Assembly (NCBI GenBank): GCA_002430125.1
Contig: DJBQ01000031.1
Span: 1 to 24,374 of the forward strand
DNA: 24,374 nucleotides
Direction of reading: 5' to 3'
From: Rhodobacterales bacterium UBA5972
Lineage (GTDB): Bacteria; Pseudomonadota; Alphaproteobacteria; Rhodobacterales; Rhodobacteraceae
In this document: positions 22,893 through 24,374 of the stretch, piece after piece
Position numbering within the stretch: position 1 is the first letter of the stretch
Layout: each line of letters starts with the position of its first letter
Position numbers and translations under genes: made by a program
Notes under the pieces: generated by a model
Told to the model about the DNA's origin: nothing
What the model saw: only the letters and a program-made list of their open reading frames with translations
The model's database searches: none

Positions 22893-24193
22893 CACCCATT
22901 GAAATCGGCCTGATTTCGGTCGTTGCTATCGTCTTTCTGATCTATGCAGGCGTTTATATCCCGGTCGCTTTGGGGACGGTATCGCTCATCTCGATCTGGC
23001 TGATGCGCGACAACTTTACGCTGGCGCTGAACCTGCTGAAGGTCGCCGTCGGCGATAGCGCGATGGTTTATAGTTTTGCCACCATTCCGCTTTTCACCTT
23101 TATGGGGCTCATCGTCTCAAAGGCCGGCTTAGGCCGCGATATTTACGAAGTGATGACGATGCGGTTCCGCAAAGTGAAGGGCGGGATCGGCATGGCGACG
23201 GTCGGTGCAAACGCTGTCTTTGCGGCTGTGACCGGATCGTCGATTGCCTCTGCGTCTGTGTTCACAAAAGTATCTGTGCCGCAGATGATCGCACAGGAAT
23301 ATAACCCACGCTTTGCGGTGGGGGTGGTTGCGGGGTCGTCCGTTCTGGGCATGATTATTCCGCCATCCGCGATGCTGATCATCTACAGTTTTGTGGCGGA
23401 ACAATCTGTGGGTGACATGTTTCTTGCCGGCGTTATCCCCGGCATCTTGCTCGCGATCGCTTACGTTGCGGCGATCTGGTTCATGGGGCGTTTCACCCCC
23501 GATTTCGTTGGCGGCCGTGTGGTTGCCGATACGGAATGGATGTCAAAGCGTGAAATTGCGTCCAAAACCCTACCGACATTGGGACTTATCACCATTGTCT
23601 TGGGCGGTATCTATACAGGCTGGATGACCGCCGTTGAGGCAGGTGCCACAGGGTCCTTCGTGGCGTTGATCATTGCATTGGTGCGCCGGTCCATGTCACT
23701 AAGAGGGTTTTGGGAGGCTTTGCTGGAAACCGGACATATCACAGCGGCGATCTTGTTCCTGATCACGGCCGCGTCGATCTATTCGCGTATGCTGGGCCTT
23801 GCCGGATTGCCCAATCAGTTGCAGGATTTGCTGGCCGGCAACGCCGCGTCGTTCTGGACGGTCATGCTGTTGTATGTGCTGCTGATGATCTTTCTTGGCA
23901 CAATTCTGGACACGGCATCGATTATCCTGATCGTGGTTCCGCTTTTCCTGCCGCTTGTCGAAGCGATGGATATGTCGCTGATCTGGTTTGGCATTATCAC
24001 TGTAGTCGGCGCCGAAATCGGGCTTTTGACCCCACCGCTTGGCATTTCATGTTTCGTGATCAAATCTACCTTGAACGATGATACTATCACATTGAAGGAC
24101 GTGTTCATGGGCGCACTGCCCTTCGCCTTCGTGATGCTGATCGTCCTGTTTATCCTGATCGAATTCCCGATCCTCAGTCTTGCACTTCTCTAA
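22889..24193 (+). CDS. TRAP transporter large permease (DctM type), second system
   Basis: 434 residues, about twelve hydrophobic segments. 'SFATIPLFTFMGLIVSKAGLGRDIYEVMTMRFRKVKGGIGMATVGANAVFAAVTGSS' shows the DctM core, with the paired 'SSVLGMIIPPSAMLIIYSFVAEQSVGDMFLAGVIPG' and 'GAEIGLLTPPLGISCFVIKSTL' repeats. It is the ion-coupled channel for the second receptor. Similar in layout but clearly diverged from the first DctM, so the two systems are not a recent duplication. An intradiol dioxygenase gene begins 11 bases after its stop, linking transport and ring cleavage. Confidence 0.92.
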   Translation: MTPIEIGLISVVAIVFLIYAGVYIPVALGTVSLISIWLMRDNFTLALNLLKVAVGDSAMVYSFATIPLFTFMGLIVSKAGLGRDIYEVMTMRFRKVKGGIGMATVGANAVFAAVTGSSIASASVFTKVSVPQMIAQEYNPRFAVGVVAGSSVLGMIIPPSAMLIIYSFVAEQSVGDMFLAGVIPGILLAIAYVAAIWFMGRFTPDFVGGRVVADTEWMSKREIASKTLPTLGLITIVLGGIYTGWMTAVEAGATGSFVALIIALVRRSMSLRGFWEALLETGHITAAILFLITAASIYSRMLGLAGLPNQLQDLLAGNAASFWTVMLLYVLLMIFLGTILDTASIILIVVPLFLPLVEAMDMSLIWFGIITVVGAEIGLLTPPLGISCFVIKSTLNDDTITLKDVFMGALPFAFVMLIVLFILIEFPILSLALL

Positions 24194-24204
24194 GGATTTT
24201 CACC

Positions 24205-24374
24205 ATGCGCAATGTGACCAAAGACAACATCACCGACGTTTTCAAAGGCTATATGGCCGCTGATATGGACCCACGGATGCGAGAGGTGATGGGCTCTCTC
24301 GTTCAGCACTTGCATGACTTCGCGCGCGAAGTGCACCTGACACATGATGAATGGCGCACCGGCATTGCCTTTCT
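24205..24374 (+). CDS. Intradiol ring-cleavage dioxygenase, N-terminal part (cut by window edge)
   Basis: The first 56 residues are visible: 'MRNVTKDNITDVFKGYMAAD', then 'MDPRMREVMGSLVQHLHDFA', then 'REVHLTHDEWRTGIAF'. This is the helical N-terminal dimerisation domain of catechol/hydroxyquinol 1,2-dioxygenases (Dioxygenase_N), with the typical D-P-R...L-V-x-H-L-H-D-F pattern. The family uses non-haem Fe3+ to open catechol-type rings between the hydroxyls; the Fe ligands lie beyond the edge. Hydroxyquinol or catechol-type specificity cannot be told. AAGGA lies 8 bases before the start. It belongs to the FAH-TRAP operon and complements the aromatic hydroxylase at the other end. Confidence 0.85.
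   Translation, partial: MRNVTKDNITDVFKGYMAADMDPRMREVMGSLVQHLHDFAREVHLTHDEWRTGIAF

Noticed and set aside
17997..24193. Intact malonate uptake and use (mat) locus
   Set aside because: No malonyl-CoA synthetase is present, the decarboxylase is dead, and the TRAP operon is linked to ring-cleavage genes instead.
12722..24193. The two dctPQM sets as a recent tandem duplication
   Set aside because: Signal type, receptor loop, DctQ tail and protein sequences differ throughout, so they are distant paralogues.

Overview
The window looks like part of a chromosomal or plasmid catabolic island from an alphaproteobacterium, probably Rhodobacterales (Roseobacter-like). This is inferred from moderately high GC, two complete TRAP transporters (DctP/Q/M) beside a branched-chain-type ABC transporter, tight ATGA/GTGA operon overlaps, and the protein families present. 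I see no rRNA, tRNA, CRISPR array or replication origin.

Layout. (a) 1-386: C-terminal end of an IS6-family transposase, entering from the left edge, with a candidate terminal repeat. (b) 469-2223 (+): a TfdB/phenol-hydroxylase-type FAD monooxygenase, convergent with an IclR regulator (2220-2978, -). (c) 3185-11693 (+): a ten-gene operon encoding cyclase-family hydrolase, cupin, SDR, 3-hydroxyacyl-CoA-dehydrogenase-like protein, Tat-exported ABC receptor, two ATPases, two permeases and a beta-keto acid cleavage enzyme (BKACE). It is divergent from iclR across a 206-bp region holding a perfect 11-bp inverted repeat. (d) 11690-12613 (-): a LysR regulator divergent from dctPQM plus a sulfatase/phosphonate-monoester-hydrolase gene (12722-17199, +). 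(e) 17196-17916 (-): two fused gene remnants, a ferric-reductase-like membrane domain and a frameshifted malonyl-CoA decarboxylase. (f) 17997-19069 (-): a GntR/FCD regulator behind a YCII-domain gene, divergent from (g) 19154 to the right edge (+): FAH-family hydrolase, a doubly frameshifted RutE-type nitroreductase, OsmC-like protein, a second dctPQM, and the first 56 codons of an intradiol ring-cleavage dioxygenase.

How the parts may work together. The aromatic hydroxylase (left), intradiol dioxygenase (right) and FAH hydrolase are typical of aromatic ring hydroxylation, cleavage and processing. The central operon reads as import of a substrate by ABC transporter, ring opening by the cyclase, oxidation of hydroxy groups by SDR and HAD-type dehydrogenases, and cleavage of a beta-keto acid with acetyl-CoA by BKACE. 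Its substrate is unknown and this is the best candidate for an undescribed pathway. Each operon has its own regulator (IclR, LysR, GntR). A 13-bp identical palindromic element lies both in the YCII-gntR/FAH divergent promoter and upstream of the dead malonyl-CoA decarboxylase gene, which suggests a GntR operator and a decayed part of its regulon. Several intercistronic hairpins follow receptor genes, and one appears to bury the ribosome binding site of the second dctQ.
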